A DNA stretch of 23,396 nt. Source: Cruorifilaria tuberocauda. Taxonomy: Eukaryota > Nematoda > Chromadorea > Rhabditida > Onchocercidae. The DNA lies in contig JABVXU010000735.1 in assembly GCA_013365365.1 (NCBI GenBank), positions 1 to 23,396 of the forward strand, written 5' to 3'. The notes beneath the pieces are model-generated. The model did not search any database, had not been told where the DNA came from, and saw only the letters and a program-made list of their open reading frames with translations. Positions 1-13,800 of the stretch are shown one piece after another; within the stretch, counting starts at the first letter, position 1, and every line of letters starts with the position of its first letter. The position numbers and the translations under genes are program-made.

Positions 1-39
1 ATCATTATTATCATTATTATTACTATTATTATTATTAAT
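1..39. repeat. ATT/ATC microsatellite in intron
   Basis: A run of ATT trinucleotides with ATC and ACT variants lies in the intron that follows the last visible exon. No coding signal is seen here. Confidence 0.85.
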
Positions 40-75
40 GAATTATTTAAAAAGAAAAATCACAAAGTTTTAAAC

Positions 76-1884
76 CTCATCTTTGCATGTAGCACCATTT
101 AAGCATGGATGTGAAGCGCATTGATTAATTTTAATATCACAAATTTCACCAGTCCATCCTGGTTCACATATACAACGTTGCGTGTGCAACATATCAACGC
201 ATAATCCATTAATGCATGGATTTTGTGCGCAAAGGTTAATTTTCTCGTGACATCGTTTACCGGTAAATCCGGTTGGACAATCACAACGGAAATCATTAAC
301 AAGATCAGTGCATGTTGCATTCATTGCACATGGATTATCCTTACAATCATCTGAAATCACTACGGAATAAATTTGATAATTGAAATTTTAATTAATTAAT
401 ATATTTAATTTTATAAATTACTATCATTATGGATGATACTTAATTTAATTAATTTTATTAAATTGAATTACTATCAAAGTTTTATTAAATATTTATAAAA
501 GTACAAGGTTAAACTTATATATCTAGTCATATGATATTTTAATTAGTAGTAATTTAATAAATTAATTATTAATTATAAAAATTATTTTAAGGTGGAAGAA
601 ATAAAAATCAACCAATATTGATCGAACATGTTGATCCAGTCCATCCCGGTAAGCATTTGCACTTAAAACGTCCCAGTTGTAATGGAACACAATCAGCTCC
701 ATGCTTACAGGGATTATCCGTAAAACATGGATCAACAATTTGTGAACAATCCGGACCAGTGAAACCAGTCCTAAAAATATTCAAACATATATGTATCAAT
801 ATTTTTAATTAATTTATATTAATTATCCTTTGTTAGTAATTTAATAATTCAATTTAATAGTTAATTTAATAATTTAATAACTTAATATTTTCAAATTCAT
901 GCTAGTGCATACCTGCAAATACATTTGGTTGTTCCCAGTCCCGGTAAATCGTGGCATACACCTCCATTTGGACAACTCATCCCAATACATTCATCCGGAC
1001 CAAACTGACATCTATTTCCCGTATAATCTTTAATTAATAAACATATTTATCAATTAAATTCAATTTTATAAGATTAAAATTTAATTTAAAATCTATACTA
1101 TTCATACAGCAATTCAATTTAATTTTTATACCAATTATATCAAAAAAATAATAAATAAAAATTTAATTTTTTTTATTAATTTTTAAAAATTAAAAAAAAA
1201 ACAAAGTAAATAAAAAAAAATGATTAAACGAACTTTGGGCACATATACAACGAAATGTACCAGATGTAGCTTCACATATTCCTTCATTAAAACACGGTTG
1301 AGTATTGCATAATGGTACTTGCTCCTCACAATATTTACCAGTATATCTAAATTTACAATCAATTAAAAAATCAATAATAAAGTTTTAATTAAAAATTTAA
1401 CTTAATAATACTATGTGCCATTATGCAATAATACCATAATCAATAATACTATGTATAAAATAATAACTAACAAAAAAAAAATGGTTAAAAAATATTCTTT
1501 CTAAAAAAATTTCTGAAAAATCAATAATTGTAAAAATTTGAATGAAATTTAGAGTTTGTCAAAATCATCAATCATTTGAAAAGAAAATTTTAATTATTGA
1601 TCATTTTAAATAGTACAGTAATTTATTTTCATATAATTTACGGTGAGACTATTACAGTAAAACCGTTAAAATTAATTATAGCAATTCATTTATATATACT
1701 TATCTTAAATAATTTAATTTCACCCACGCACCCAGGTCGACAAAAACAAAGTGCTTTATGATTTTCCACAACGCAAGCACCCTTATTTTCACATTTTATA
1801 GCTGAACAATCAACTTCCATACAGTCTGTTCCATCTACCGTACCCACATCTTTTGTTATCGTATTATTCGGGCATTCTATACAT
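76..1884 (-). CDS. Exons 37-41: tandem EGF domains, continuing beyond the window
   Basis: Exons 1732-1884 (second half), 1234-1346, 913-1027, 613-770 and 76-350 encode about seven and a half EGF domains, residues about 2093-2336. Each has the six-cysteine C-x-C-x-x-G-x-x-G ending ([66 protein letters not shown]). The last, starting INQCASHPC, is cut after KDE by a phase 0 intron at 75. Introns after the Gly of the penultimate turn (phase 2) or near the domain start (phase 1) recur. CASHPC fits the O-glucose consensus, and CAMNATC and CLNGATC fit O-fucose, as on Notch EGFs. Confidence 0.9.
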
Positions 1885-4800
1885 CTGTAAAAAAAATTAA
1901 AAGAAAAAAATAATTCATATATTTTTTAAAATTTATATAAACGAAAGTATTTTCTAAATGAATTAGATGAAATTTAATCATATCAATCGTTTTTTTTTTT
2001 AAATTCATTCTTCACCTTTTATCAATCATTCATAATTTAGTAAAAATTATCAAAGTATTAAAAAAAATAAAGTATTCAATAAAGCAATAAAGTATTAAAA
2101 AAAAACGAATTATAAGTAATCAGTAACCTGATATAAGTAATCAGTAATGATTTCTTCATACTAATTGCTAAGAAGAATTTAATTAATTGCTTCCAGAAAA
2201 AAAAAAACAAAAAGAAAATTAAGCAACCTCTGTTGTCCAACTACAGGTTGATACCAATTTATAGCGCATGGTGAACATGGTTCCAAACCTGTTAATGAGA
2301 AATGACCAACTGGACATGGAAGTTTGCATTGTGATGGACCAGTGGAACCTACTTTTGCTGTATATGAACCCTATAAATTTGCAGATTTTTTTTTCTGAAA
2401 GATAATTATAAATGCTTAATTTTAAATTACATTACAATGTTTGTAGTAATATTTAGAAAAATGAAAGAATTCAGAAATTGAAACTCAATTATCAAAATTA
2501 TTCTCTTCTTAATGTTTGATAAATTGTCTCGTTTTGCTTCTTTTCAATTTTCAGTTAAGTAATAATGAATTGTTTAAGTGTAGTAATCTAAACAAATTAA
2601 TTACTGAAACAAATTTTTTTTCCTTTTCAACTTTGAGTAAGCTAATAATTAGTATTAAGTAATTAAGTAGTAATCTAAACAAATTAATTTTTTAAGTAAA
2701 TAATCTTTTCAAAAAATCTACTTAAAATTTTAGTTTTAAAAAATTTTTAAGTTAAATTACTTGTGGACATGGTTCACATTTCTTATAGCCACCAAATGTT
2801 GGTGGACCAGCAAAAGTATGTCGAGGACATAATTGACAAGGAATTAAACCTGTTTCACTGTACATACCGTTTCCACAAACAGCTACAAAAAAAAAAATTA
2901 TCATTTAATTTTTCTCATAATTAAAATAATTTGAATGAAACATTTTCGAAGTTTATGATAACAGAATAAAATGTTAACATACGAAGACAAGCATTAAATG
3001 TTTGTGATCCAGAAAATTGTGTAAAAGTTTGCTCCGGACATGGTTTACAAGTTATCTGTGCTACTTCATCCTGATAACTTCCAGCAGGACATAACTCACA
3101 ACTGTTATTGATATGAACTGTTCCTTTTGGACATTGCACTAAACGAAAATTCATTCATTGATAAAATTTTAATTTCATTCAACTTATATTTCTTAATAGA
3201 ATTTATAAATTTCAAATTACAATAATTATTTGTATATTTACAATTTAAATATTTTTATTATTAATACCAATGATGCAGTAAACATTTATCAATTAAGAAG
3301 ATTATAGATTATTTAATATCAACTTTTTTCAACTTACAGTATTTGTTACACTGAAGTGTACATAAGTGATGATTTTATAAAAATAGAGAAACTTAAATAA
3401 ATTTTAGTAATTTCAGCTTAACATATATCCGGTAATCAGAAATTTAAATGAATTTTAGTAATTTCAGCTCAGTATATGTAGCATTCCGGTAATCGGGAAT
3501 TTAAATGAATTTTAGTAATTTCAGCTCAGTATATGTAGCATTCCGGTAATCGGGAATTTAAATGAATTTCAGTAATTTCAGCTAAACATACAGCATTCCG
3601 GTAATTTTTCGGCATTCCCTTCTCGTAGAATTTCACCATCCGCACATCCGAAACCTTGAACAACAACGGTTTTTGTAGCATTCATAGATGGACAACCAAC
3701 TGATTGTGTCGCTATTGTTTCACCGTTTATATGAAGAAGATTTTGAACAGGTGTGGTAGCACCTGAAAATGAAATAGAAGAAAAGAAATGATGAATTTAA
3801 ATTTCGCAAAGAAAAAATTTTTCAAAGTGAAAAATAAATCATATAAAAAAGGTAACGAAATGCAATTATTTCTTCATTAAATATCAAGATTTAATTACCT
3901 TTTTTTAAAATTTTAACAAATCAAAATTTCAATTCGATAAAAGACAAGGAAAAACATTTAAACTTTATTATTAAATTAAAATTTAGAAAATGGAATTTTG
4001 AAATTTTAATAATTTTGGACATTTTTATTAACAAAATACATTAAGATATTAATTTTCATTTTAAATTTTAATGTTTCAAAAGTAAATTTTATAATATAAA
4101 ATATTAAAATATACTAATTATACTTACCTGGTATTCGTAAATCAAAAATTGTTCGCAATGTTAAACCACATAATTCATAGAAGACATCTTGTAAAACAGT
4201 TGGAAGTATTTGAATGGTATAATTAGCTGTGACACCATTTATGGTACTAATAAATTTAACATCCAAGAAACGTACAAGTACTTCAATTGATGATGAACAA
4301 CGTTGTGATAAGGTTGTATCCAAGGTATTGAAAAATGTACTGATATATTCCGAATAACCCTATAAATTAATAATTAATTTCAACAGAACATATTGAAAGA
4401 TGAGTAAAAGAAAAGAAAAAAAAATTCGGTTTAGAAATAATTATAGGCTTAAAGTATGAAATCAATGTTAAAATGATAAATGATCAATGTTAAAATGATA
4501 ATTGATAAATGATAACTAAGATGATAAAAAGATAATTGATACTTAAATTAAGCAAATGTATTTATTGAGCTGATGTTTCTTTTTTTTTTTTCAAAATTTT
4601 AATAAATGATTTAATAAAAGTAGCAAATTGTAATTAAATGATTATTGGACGATAATTAAATGCTCTTTTTTCTTTATCAATTAATATTCATTTAGATAAT
4701 TCATTAATTCATTTTGGTAGAACTTCCTAATTTCAAACATTTAATTTCAATTTTGATTTAATTTCGAATTATTACTTAAATTATTACTTTATTACCTTAA

Positions 4801-7800
4801 GACATTCACTACCAACAGGAGTAAAAATAGCGTAGTCAATGCTGACAGTTAATTCATAACGAGCTGGTTCTAATGCAACCGGTACGCAAGCTGGTATCAC
4901 GTTTGATGGTGACCATATACCATTGGTACACGTAAATTGTTGTGCAGCATTTTTTTCACTAACAAACGTGAATTTTCGAGCACATTTAGCGGTGCAAACA
5001 GTTGAAGTACCTTGTATTCGACATTCTTTTTCAACATTTTCATCACCAATCAATGACCATGAAGAACATGGTTTTGCTATAATTTTACTAGTTGAATTTA
5101 ATCATTTTAAATTATGATATGATAATAATAAATATCAACATTTCATTTTTAACTTTTGCTAACAATTATAAAATTTTCCAAAATTTCCAACCTTTAATTT
5201 TTCAATTTTTAATTAGATGTAAATTTAATTTACAAAAAGAAACGATTAGTTTTAAAATTAAGTATATTGAATATAAAATAAAATGAATGATTTATCCAAT
5301 AGTAACTTATGCTATATCTTTCTTTTTATTTTAATCAAGAATGATAAGCTATAATTTTAATTTATTGAAGAATGATAGACTACAGATAATTTTAATTGTT
5401 TTAAATAAAAATTTAATAATGACCATTGAGAAAGAAAGTAAAAAGTACTAAACCTTGAAGAGATACTTGAAATTTGCATTTATTTCGATTTGATGCACTA
5501 TCAGTAGCAGTAACTTCAACAGTAACATGTGAACTAAGAGTAAGTAAAGCTTCAGCTGGTTCAAATGTTACATCTGTAATATTTGAGGTATCCTGAATTA
5601 CCATTTGTACTGTACTCTCGTTAAATGTAACTAATTTCTCAACTTCACCATCATTAGCCGGAACAATATATGAATCAGGACATTTCATTACAGGTGGTTG
5701 AGTATCTAAAAGAAAATATATTAGTTGTTTATTTAATAAATTTGTTTACTTGTTTATTTTTCATTAAGAATAAAACAAAATAATTACTTAAAAATAATTA
5801 TACCAGGTATTCGAAGTTGTATGATACATTCAGCTGCATTACCAGCATCATCAAATGCTACATAAATAATATCCATATCATGTGAAATCATTTTTGGTGG
5901 TTCAAAACCATCTGGTGTTACACGTATAAATGCTACTGATCCAGAATTATCAGCTGCTGTTGGTAATTCATAATTAGCTGGTAAAAGTTGTCCATTATCA
6001 TCGGTTAAAATATAAACCGGATTTGTTGGACAATTGTGAAATGTTGGTGGTTCACTGTCAACACATTGTGGTACAGATGCATTCCAACCGACCTATATTT
6101 GAAAATATAATTTTAATGATAATAATAATTAATAGACTAAAAAATCATGATAATTTATGGTAATAAATTTAGGATGAAAGAATTGGAATGAATGAATGAA
6201 AAATAAAAAAACCTGTAAATGTGAAGGAATTTCGTGAGCAACTGAAAGTGGTGCTAAACATCCTTGCAAATCAAAACGGATACACGGATTCTGCTCGTAT
6301 TCCGTGACACCAAGTAGGATGTAACGTGCTCGTAACGGTGGATTTAATTCAAATTGATGTAATGCATTATGATTTCCAGATGGTGTTTCAAATTCCTATC
6401 AAATATTATATGACTGTTTAATGCTTCATAATATTTCTTCGATAAAATACTTTTGAAATTACGTGTAAAACGTAAATAACGTACAATTGGATATGTATCA
6501 TAATTTTGGCTGTATTGAACTTTATAGAATAATTGCATTTTGGTAATATGACCACGTAAATGTCCGCTACCAGCAACACCTGTCATACGTAATGTTGTTA
6601 ACGTATAGATACGTTGTAAATCAACGGAAAGAAAGATGAACGCATCTTTCGAACCACACCAACCAGTTGATGATAATCGAGCCTAAAATTGAACTTTTGA
6701 TCAATGACACGAACAGATAGCAAAAGATGATTGATTTAAAGAAATTTTAAATTTCAAAAAATCAAATAAAAACTAATTTGATGAATTTTTACTATCCATT
6801 ACCTTGTGAGGCTCATATCCCCATGTAGTTGAATCAGAATTATCGGCAAATGCACCATCCGGAATGAAACCGGATGAAATTCCAACATCTTCCGCTAAGA
6901 CACAAGCTGTTCCAAGTGTACAATTAATTGTATCAAATGGAAATGGTTTATAGCCAGCTCGATTACACGTAAATTTTGCTTGTGCGCCTTCCTCTACCGA
7001 TTCCAGTTGAACTTGACCATCATCCGGAAATCCAGGATCAACACAAACCGGTCCTGGATTAATTCACGTCTATACAAATAGAAAATTTAAAATATACCAC
7101 ATGAATTTCGTTGTTTAATTTTTGAATTATATTTATTGATAATTAAGATGAACTAACCTTCACATCTCAAATCTCCAAGATCCCAGTTACCATCAACATT
7201 ACAACGAATAGTTCGATCATCATAACTGGATTTACCAATCAAACTATATGGTGGTCTACAACTGAATGTAAATGCTGAACCTACCTGTAAAAATTAAACT
7301 TTATTAATTAATTGATAAAATTAATGAATTTATCGAACATGAAAAAATGCAAGATTTAAAGAGTAAATTACTTAGTTAAAATTAAAAATTAAGAGAATTC
7401 AAAATACTTTTTACTTATTTAAAATTACTCTCTTTTCTTTCTTTTTGTTTTAAATTAATTATTTGAATTGATAAATCAAAATGATATGGTACTTTGTAAG
7501 AGTAATCATCTCCTTCATAGATAGCACCAGCAAGTGATGGTGGTGGACCGCAATCTACCAATGGGCAATCAATTTCCGGTCCTGATAACCAATAATCTCG
7601 ACCATCTTCTTGTGGATCATAAATGCATTGACGGAAAGATGACAGTAGCGAACTGCTTGCTAAATAATTAAAACTTAATTATTTAAGTTAACCAAAAACA
7701 CAAAATCAGTATTATAGAATGTATTAGAGCTCTTCAAGAATTCTCATTAAATAAGTTACAAAGTTTAACTTTACTTTTTCCTCCAAAAAAAAGGAATCAC

Positions 7801-10800
7801 TATTTAATATGCTGAAACTATAATTATAATTAAAATCGTATACTTTATTAAATGAAAAAAATTAAATTTTTCATCCTGAAATTAATAAAAGTAATAATTG
7901 TAGTAATTTTTAAGACTCAATTTTGAAAAAAATGACGATCTTGATATTACTAGGTAAACTTATGTAAACTATTTTATTACTACCTGGTCGATTTTGTTGA
8001 CTACAAACAATTGATACGTTACGTCCATACGCAATAGTATTATTTTCAGGTGCAACGAATAAACCAATCGCAGAATTATTACGTACACCTTGACAGGTCG
8101 CTGCTAAAAATAACTTTAATTGATATAATTGTTTTTAAAATAATTAATGAGAATGGCATAGAAATTAGGTTATTTTATTATTAACCATAACCATAATATA
8201 AAGTTAAAGTTAACTTTTTGTTAAAAAAAGTTTACTTAATTAATTAAAAAAGTTTACAATAAAATGAATCAAACTTGTTAATTTCACTTATTTGAAATAA
8301 AAATTAAATTTGAAATTGAAATAAGAATTTAACTTACGAAGGCAAAGTGGTGCTGTACCATTCCAACTACCATCTTGCATACATTTCAAATGGCTTGCAC
8401 CCATCATCTTGAAATTTTAATTTAAAATTTTCATTTAATTAAAATAAAAACTTATGAACAATAATTAAATGAATTGAAAGATATCAAATGAAACTTATTA
8501 CCTGATGTGCAAAATCACATTGAAATTGTACAATCATCGGATAATGAAATGTTTTTACGGTTGAAAGAAGTAAGCCATTTTTTGGTGATGATAAATTAGC
8601 ACATATTCGTGGTACACATGTTTGATTATATCGTATAACATCTAGCACATTGAAACCTGTTTCACCATCCTAAATTTATTAAAATTTTTCGGATAGAAAA
8701 AAGCATCTCATAAAAATATGTAAAAAATTAAAAGTTTAAATTACCTAAAATTATGAATCAATTAATTAAAAGTTTAAACTACCTAAAATTAACCATTAAT
8801 TAATAAAAAAAGAAAAGAAAAATCTGTAATTCTTTCAATAATAATGAAAAATTAAAATTAAAATTTAAACCTTAATATGAACATCACCCTGCCCATCTTC
8901 CGTAAGTAAATCAAAACCAATTTCACATGCACAACGATATGATCCTTGTGAATTAATACAAATTTGTTCACAATTACCATTATTTTCCTCGCATTCATTT
9001 ACATCTATAATAAATGTTTAAATTTATTGAATTACGAAAGAATACCGAATATTCAATACGGAATACCGAAAATTTATCAAAAGTTAACCGGAAAATTTAT
9101 CATTTATCTATCTTAAATAAAATTTGATAATTTATCAATTTGTGAATGAAAAAAAAAAAATTACCGAAACAATTTGTTTTGTGACAACCGAGAATATCCA
9201 ATTTCATGCATGCATTATTGGAAAATTCTTCAATTGTAAGTTCTAATACTCGAACTTCAATAGCTTGCGGTAAAACAAGTAATTCACCACCAACAATTGC
9301 TACACTTCGAGTTATCAATTTCTAGATGAATTATAAATTTTTCTAATTTTCATTTAAAAAAAAAAATGAAAAAAGTTAGAGTATTTATTTATATATTTGA
9401 AATGAATTTTATTGATCCTATAATTTCATGTAATTAATTTAAAGCAATTAATTTCAAGTAATTAATTGGAATATTTTTTATGAAAAAAAAAAGAATTATT
9501 GATATAAAAATTTAATTTTCGAATATTTATTGATAGCATAACTTACGGTGATATTAGTAGCAGTAAATGGAATTAATGGAACACCAGTACGATTTGAATA
9601 TTTCAAACTGATAACTGTTGGATAAGCACCATTTGCGGTTTTTTCAACACGTAATCGTTCGATAACTTTTGGTACAGCAAAAGTAAACGTAATTTTTCGA
9701 CTGGTATCATTAGAATTAGCGCACCAACCTGTAATAAACATTAATTGTTAGCTTTCTTTGCATTCTCTACAAAATAGATTCAATTGAATTATGTCATAGC
9801 TTCACTTTTAACTTAATTTTTCAAAAGTTCTCATTCGATTAAACTGAAATGATAGTATCACAAGTTAGCCCATCTAATGGCATTAGTTTAGTTTTTCTTA
9901 CCTCGTTCCAGTATCATGTCTGATAATATAAATAGCTATGATATTACTGATAAAAGTTATTGATAAAAAAAATTACTGATAAAGAAATAGAATAATACAT
10001 AGAAATTGTTAGATGCTATTAAATTTGATTACAAAATTTGCTAAAATACAATTGTATTGATTTTTATTCTAATATTCAATTTTAAACTTTAATTTTATCA
10101 AATTTATAATTTAAAATTTTTTAAACTTTACCAGTTGTAGCATAATCTTTAGCATGAAAACCATTTATTTCACTGCTTCCCTCAGCACTAAGGGAATTTA
10201 AAACTGAAGCTGTACTGCATGCTGCAAAGATACAATCTTAACATATCGTAATCGTGATCTTTACGCGAGGAATAAGAAATGATTATTTTAGATTATGATA
10301 GAGAAAATATCAATTACTGTTACAATATGAATAATAGATACGGTAATATTATATCGTACATAATTGTGCTTGAAATCCGGAAAGACATTGACAATGATAA
10401 CCACCCGGCATATTAATACATTTCGTACTCTGTACACTACAAATAGCTGATCCTTCCGCGCATTCATCAATATCCTGACATTCCGGTACATCACTAAGTG
10501 TTTGATTAGCAAGACATTTCAACGTATCAGCACCAACAGTTCGAAATCCCGGTTGACATTCAACTCGAGCCAAATCACCAAATTCAAATCGTTCACCAGT
10601 TACCACAATACCATTTGTTATTAATGGTACATGGGTACATGCTAATTCTAAAATACCTTTCCATTTTCACCTAATATTACTAAATAAATAAATAAATATA
10701 TATATATATATCCTAATTTCAATTAATTCTATTAAAAGTTTCATAAGTAAAAATTAATCAATATAATTAGTATAAAGAAAAAATAGCAAATTTTCCGCAT

Positions 10801-13800
10801 TTTTGGAAAAAATTGAAGAATGAAAAAAAAATTAGCTAATTTTTCACTTATAACACCTTTGAAGCTAGTAAAAATACTATAATTAAAAGGATATTGGATA
10901 AGCTAAGGGAATTTCAATTGTTTCAACCTGTTTTGTTTCTCTAACACTTCTATGTTGCATGGATCTTTTAATTAACTTTACAAATTATAAAATTTCGATT
11001 TCAAAATGACAAAACAAACTTTTACAGTACGGTTGAGCAAATGACCATTCACCGGTTGAGAGACAAAGAAGCGTTGCAGCACCGATTCTTCGAAATCCGG
11101 CAGCACATTCAAATCGAAATACGGTACCGTAACCAGTACCATCTCCGAATTCCAATATTCTCTCACCATTCAAGAATGGTGCTAATGCAGGACAAGTCAT
11201 TGCTACAAAATTTTTAAATTTATTTTTTATCAAAATAGAAGAAAAAAAACTTACCTGAATTTCACATACATTTGAAATTAAATATTTTCTATTAAAAAAA
11301 AAAACAATTGAAATTGAAACAATGAAAGTAAATGAAGAAAGATAATTTTCAATATGATTTAACTGAAAATATTAATTATTAAATAGATTTTAGGATATCT
11401 TCAAATTTTGGAGAAATGTTTTACCTTTACATGATGGTGTCATAGTCCATCGTCCTTCATCGGTACAATAAATTTCACCTGATTCTTTACCTCTTGAAAA
11501 ATCAAAACCATCATAGCATGTATATTTTGCTGATCCACCGTATGAAACATTTGTCGCCGATGATGCAAATCCATTAGCAATTTGTGGAACAGCCGAACAA
11601 TAAACCGCTTAAATTTAAATTATCATTTCTTCTTTTTTTTTTACGAAAAAATTTTAACTTTAATTTTTGATAATTTCTAAAAAAAAAAAACACTTCATAA
11701 GAGATTTTTAGTAATTAAAAAATTAAATTGATAATTTATATATTAATACGTTGACAATCTGGAATATGATCTTCAGTCCATTTTCCGCCTAGTTGACAAG
11801 TTATATCAAACATTTGTCCACGTCCAGTACGAAATTCATAGCCACGTGGACATGATACAGTTACTTTTGTTCCAAATGCTGATGCTTTTGTTGATAATGA
11901 TACAAGTTTTGGTGTTTGCAATGGTGGACAATCTATAAGATTCAATATTTTAATTAGTTAAAAAATTATAAAATTTAATTAATTAGTTTAGATATCACAG
12001 ATAATATAGAATAATAATTACTCGTTGAGAAAGTAATATTCCATCCAAGACCATTTCTTATTGAATTAGTAATGAAGACAATTTGAACAGTTCCAGTTTG
12101 AGCAAAAATACTTTTCGGAGGTCGTGAAATAGCCGAAAAGCCATCGTCAGGATGTAAAGCTCGACCACCTTCGATTTCTTCAAACATCTAAAAAGTATTT
12201 GGGTGAACACTTTCAATTATTTTTTTCTGAAAAGAAAAACGTGCAAATTTAAAGATCCATAAAAAAACATTTATAAAAATAAATAAAATTAAAATAAACC
12301 AGTAAACGATCATCCTCTGCAACATCAAAGCTATTAATGGCAAATGCCACAGGTTGTCCTGAATTTTTATCCGGTAATTCCACCGTATAAACACATTTTT
12401 GAGAATTTGGATATGATATTCGAGTATAACCAGGTGATGTTATAATACCTTTATCTAGACGTATTCGATTTGAGCATCCTATTAAAGTTAAATATTAGTA
12501 TCCTAAGTAAAAATCTTTTTTCATAAATTAAGGAGAAAAAAATAGTGCATGAAAAGTTTTTGAAAAAAAAAAAAAAACTTAATAAGGAAAAAAGACAAAC
12601 CACGCTTATAGGTTATGCTAAATCCTCGTCCATTTCGAGCAAAATTTGAATAAAAATAAATGTACAACTGTGATTGAGTTGAAATGATTAATTGAGGTTG
12701 TGTAAATGTTCCAGTTAAACGTGCTAATACAGGTGCTAACGGTGTGCCACCATCATAAATTTGTAAGAAATCATTAACTTTTTCCAGATCAAGTTCTTCC
12801 ACCTGAATATTTCATTTATTGAATAAATCAAAATTTTCAAAAAATCAATCTTCGGATGAAATTCCAAATTAAATATTTTTTTAAATTTTCAAATAAATGC
12901 AGATTTTTTTACTGTCCGACATTACCTAAATTAACTTAATAACTTATTAACACACTTGCTAAAGAAACAAAATTTTGCAATATTTGCTCAAAACTACTTG
13001 AATTTTTAGCTAAATAAATTAAATTTGAAACAAACCTCAAGTGTAATAAGTTGACCTGGATGAGAATCAATCTTCCAAACGCATTCCATACCATTCAGGT
13101 AATTCTTCGGATAATCTGGACTACTAAATGTTTGTCCATATGGTTGAGCTTTTAGGATACCACCACATGAGACACTCGCTAAAAATATCTTAACTTTCTT
13201 TTTTTTAAAAATTAAAATAAATATTTGATACAGTTTATTAATTAATTAGAATTAAATTAGCATAAATAAGTTCTTTACCCGCTCTCCAACTTGCTTCAAA
13301 TCCACGTGCTTGAATTTGTGCATCACTGCTAAATCGCACAACCATTATATTGGTACTTGAAATCAATGTTTCAGGTTTTTTTGATCCGGAAATGATAGCC
13401 ATAACAACGGATGAATTCTCCGCTGGGCCACCATCCAAAATTGTAGCAAAATCTTCATATTCTTCTGTTTCGAATGTATCAAATGTTATCTGTATATGAT
13501 AATTTTGTTTCCTCTTTTGTTTTTTTTTTTCATCAATTTAAATTTTATTTAAAAAATTGAATAGAAAGTTGAAATTTACAAAATTTAATTTACAATTGAT
13601 TTTTGAAATAATTTCCAATTTTCAAGAAATTTATGAATTCCTTGTTTTTTTTTTTTAATTTTAATTTTTAAACAAGAATTTTTAGAATTTGTTAAAATTT
13701 AAACGAGCAATTTTCATGTAAATATCATTAAAATCGTTTAAAAATAGGTTGAATTGAAATTGAGATTTCATAAATTAATTGTAATTTTTAATGAAATTTG

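Noticed and set aside
3395..3605. CRISPR-like appearance of regularly spaced repeats
   Set aside because: The units are contiguous without unique spacers, overlap a coding exon, and the DNA is clearly eukaryotic.
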